A DNA stretch of 40,900 nucleotides from Oscillospiraceae bacterium (GTDB lineage Bacteria > Bacillota > Clostridia > Oscillospirales > CAG-272): the NCBI GenBank assembly GCA_015065295.1, contig SVQN01000019.1:1-40900 (forward strand), written 5' to 3'. The notes below the pieces were generated by a model. It did not search any database and had not been told where the DNA came from. It saw only the letters and a list, made by a program, of their open reading frames with translations. The stretch's first letter is position 1. The number at the start of each line of letters is the position of its first letter. The position numbers and the translations under genes were made by a program. Of this stretch, positions 39,889 to 40,900 are shown piece after piece.

Positions 39889-40900
39889 TTACCGCCCGCC
39901 CTTTTCGGCGATCATGTCTTCGCATTTGTCGATCATTTTTTCGAGGAGCTTGCTCGAGGGCTTCTCGAGGGACTTGTACTTTGAAGCGAAGTCCGTGGAG
40001 TTCGCGGAAATCGCCGCGTTGAACGTGTTCGCAAGAAGAACGCCGGACAGACCGTTCGAGAAGGCGAGCGCGAAGCCGTTGCCGTGGTTGTCGTGGATGA
40101 TGTCGATCATCTGTGCGGACGTGTTGTCGCGGGTGTATTTGATCTTCAGCGAGGATTCGTAGTATTCCGGGAGAACCTGCGTGTAGGTTTCGCGGCAGAG
40201 GACTTCAAGCACCGTGCCGATGAAGTCCAGACGTTCATACGGAACCGCTACCGGAATGAAGCCGAGTTCCGCCGTGTCGTGCGTCGAGGAAACGTAATTT
40301 TTCTGAAGTTCGTCCAGCTTCGGGTACGGCAGAACCGCCAGGTCGATTTCCGCATCGCGGAAGGACGCGTTTTCCAGAGACGCAAGTCTCTGATAACCCA
40401 GGAACAGCGAACGTCCTTCCAGGAAGATCGCTTCCGTCTTCGCTTCGTCGCCGCCGGTCAGGTTGATCCCCGCCGCGTCGTTGTTCAGAATCGCGTTCAG
40501 CTTTTCGGTCAGTGCAACCGAACGCTCGTTGTTCACCGTGATGATCGGATAGCCGTCTTCCCCGCGGTCAATGAATCCCGGATCGGCGGAAATCAGCCAC
40601 GGAATCATCGGTCCCCAGAATTCAAACGCCACATGGCCGTACTGGTCGTTCACATCGTGCGCCCCGTTGCCGTTGAGGTCGAGGTAGCAGTTTTCTTCCA
40701 GTTCACGGAATTTGTCAAGCGTCCATTCGTTATTCAGAACCATCGCGTAGACATCTTCCGGATCGCCGTACATATCGGTGTACATCCCCTTGTTCATGAC
40801 CAGACAGTGCGTGCAGCGGAGCATATCAATGAAGTAGTCCCCCGCCAGCATGAACCGGAGATTGGAGTTGAGCGAAATGTCGCTCATGAATTCGTCGTAC
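39889..40900 (-). CDS. ABC transporter extracellular solute-binding protein, 5' end outside the window
   Basis: The frame enters from the right edge (YDEFMSDISLNSN) without a start and ends at 39889, giving 336 codons. It is the C-terminal two thirds of a family-1-type binding protein: GDYFIDMLRCTHCLVMNKGMY, TLDKFRELEEN, the DLNGNGAHDVNDQYG stretch (a calcium-loop-like run of D/N), and the closing helix that ends MIDKCEDMIAEKGGR. Such proteins in Clostridia usually bind oligosaccharides for import; substrate cannot be told. An internal ATG at 40887 is not the true start because homologous sequence continues upstream. Confidence 0.85.
   Translation of the reverse strand, partial: YDEFMSDISLNSNLRFMLAGDYFIDMLRCTHCLVMNKGMYTDMYGDPEDVYAMVLNNEWTLDKFRELEENCYLDLNGNGAHDVNDQYGHVAFEFWGPMIPWLISADPGFIDRGEDGYPIITVNNERSVALTEKLNAILNNDAAGINLTGGDEAKTEAIFLEGRSLFLGYQRLASLENASFRDAEIDLAVLPYPKLDELQKNYVSSTHDTAELGFIPVAVPYERLDFIGTVLEVLCRETYTQVLPEYYESSLKIKYTRDNTSAQMIDIIHDNHGNGFALAFSNGLSGVLLANTFNAAISANSTDFASKYKSLEKPSSKLLEKMIDKCEDMIAEKGGR

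Overview
The window comes from a bacterium of the phylum Bacillota, most likely class Clostridia and probably a gut lineage. Supporting signs are strong Shine-Dalgarno sites, TTGACA/TATAAT promoters, the miaB-ylbF-mutS-mutL order, a Cys-type T-box leader, a DUF6062 protein, a Gld-type ABC cluster with DUF4340, and a Firmicutes-type SOS box before recA. Most genes are GC-rich, with one AT-rich island at about 8.7-10.66 kb. The exact genus cannot be read from the sequence. The window cuts a gene at each end: an XRE regulator on the left and an ABC solute-binding protein on the right.

Layout. 1-1.75 kb: two minus-strand genes, an XRE regulator and a small membrane protein. 1.8-4.0 kb: tRNA-Leu(GAG) with its own promoter and terminator, then a three-gene operon (NusG_II domain protein, Gx transporter, ApbE flavin transferase) like the extracellular electron transfer/flavinylation modules. 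4.1-12.7 kb: miaB, ylbF-like, mutS, then an AT-rich insertion (a PD-(D/E)XK-like nuclease gene, a truncated ORF and an IS200/IS605-derived non-autonomous element), then mutL. 12.9-16.5 kb: tgt, a small membrane protein, and a lipoate ligase / free lipoyl domain / lipoate ligase cassette. 16.5-20 kb: recA with promoter and SOS box, a repeat-filled gap, recF and recX. 20.1-24.4 kb: rimO, pgsA, an OGG1-type glycosylase, a DUF6062 protein and a REP-associated transposase (RAYT) followed by a 155-nt near-perfect palindrome. 24.6-28.3 kb (minus): a T-box-controlled operon cysE - CPBP protease - cysS. 28.6-29.9 kb: an OmpR-type winged-helix regulator divergent from a SLOG/DUF1273 protein. 30-37.9 kb: gpmI, pgeF, and an ABC exporter cluster (ATPase, permease, GldG-like, DUF4340). 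37.9-39.8 kb: two paralogous minus-strand genes with an IscB-PLMP-like N-terminus. 39.9 kb to the end: the solute-binding protein.

Several genes serve nucleic-acid upkeep and RNA modification: MutS, MutL, RecA, RecF, RecX, OGG, MiaB, RimO, Tgt and CysS. The most unusual content is non-coding or accessory. There are three families of intergenic palindromic repeats, a RAYT beside a large palindrome, the nuclease island splitting mutS from mutL, the duplicated PLMP-like genes with duplicated leaders, the lipoylation cassette, and a strong promoter pointing antisense into the winged-helix regulator. All function assignments come from motifs read by eye; no database search was possible.
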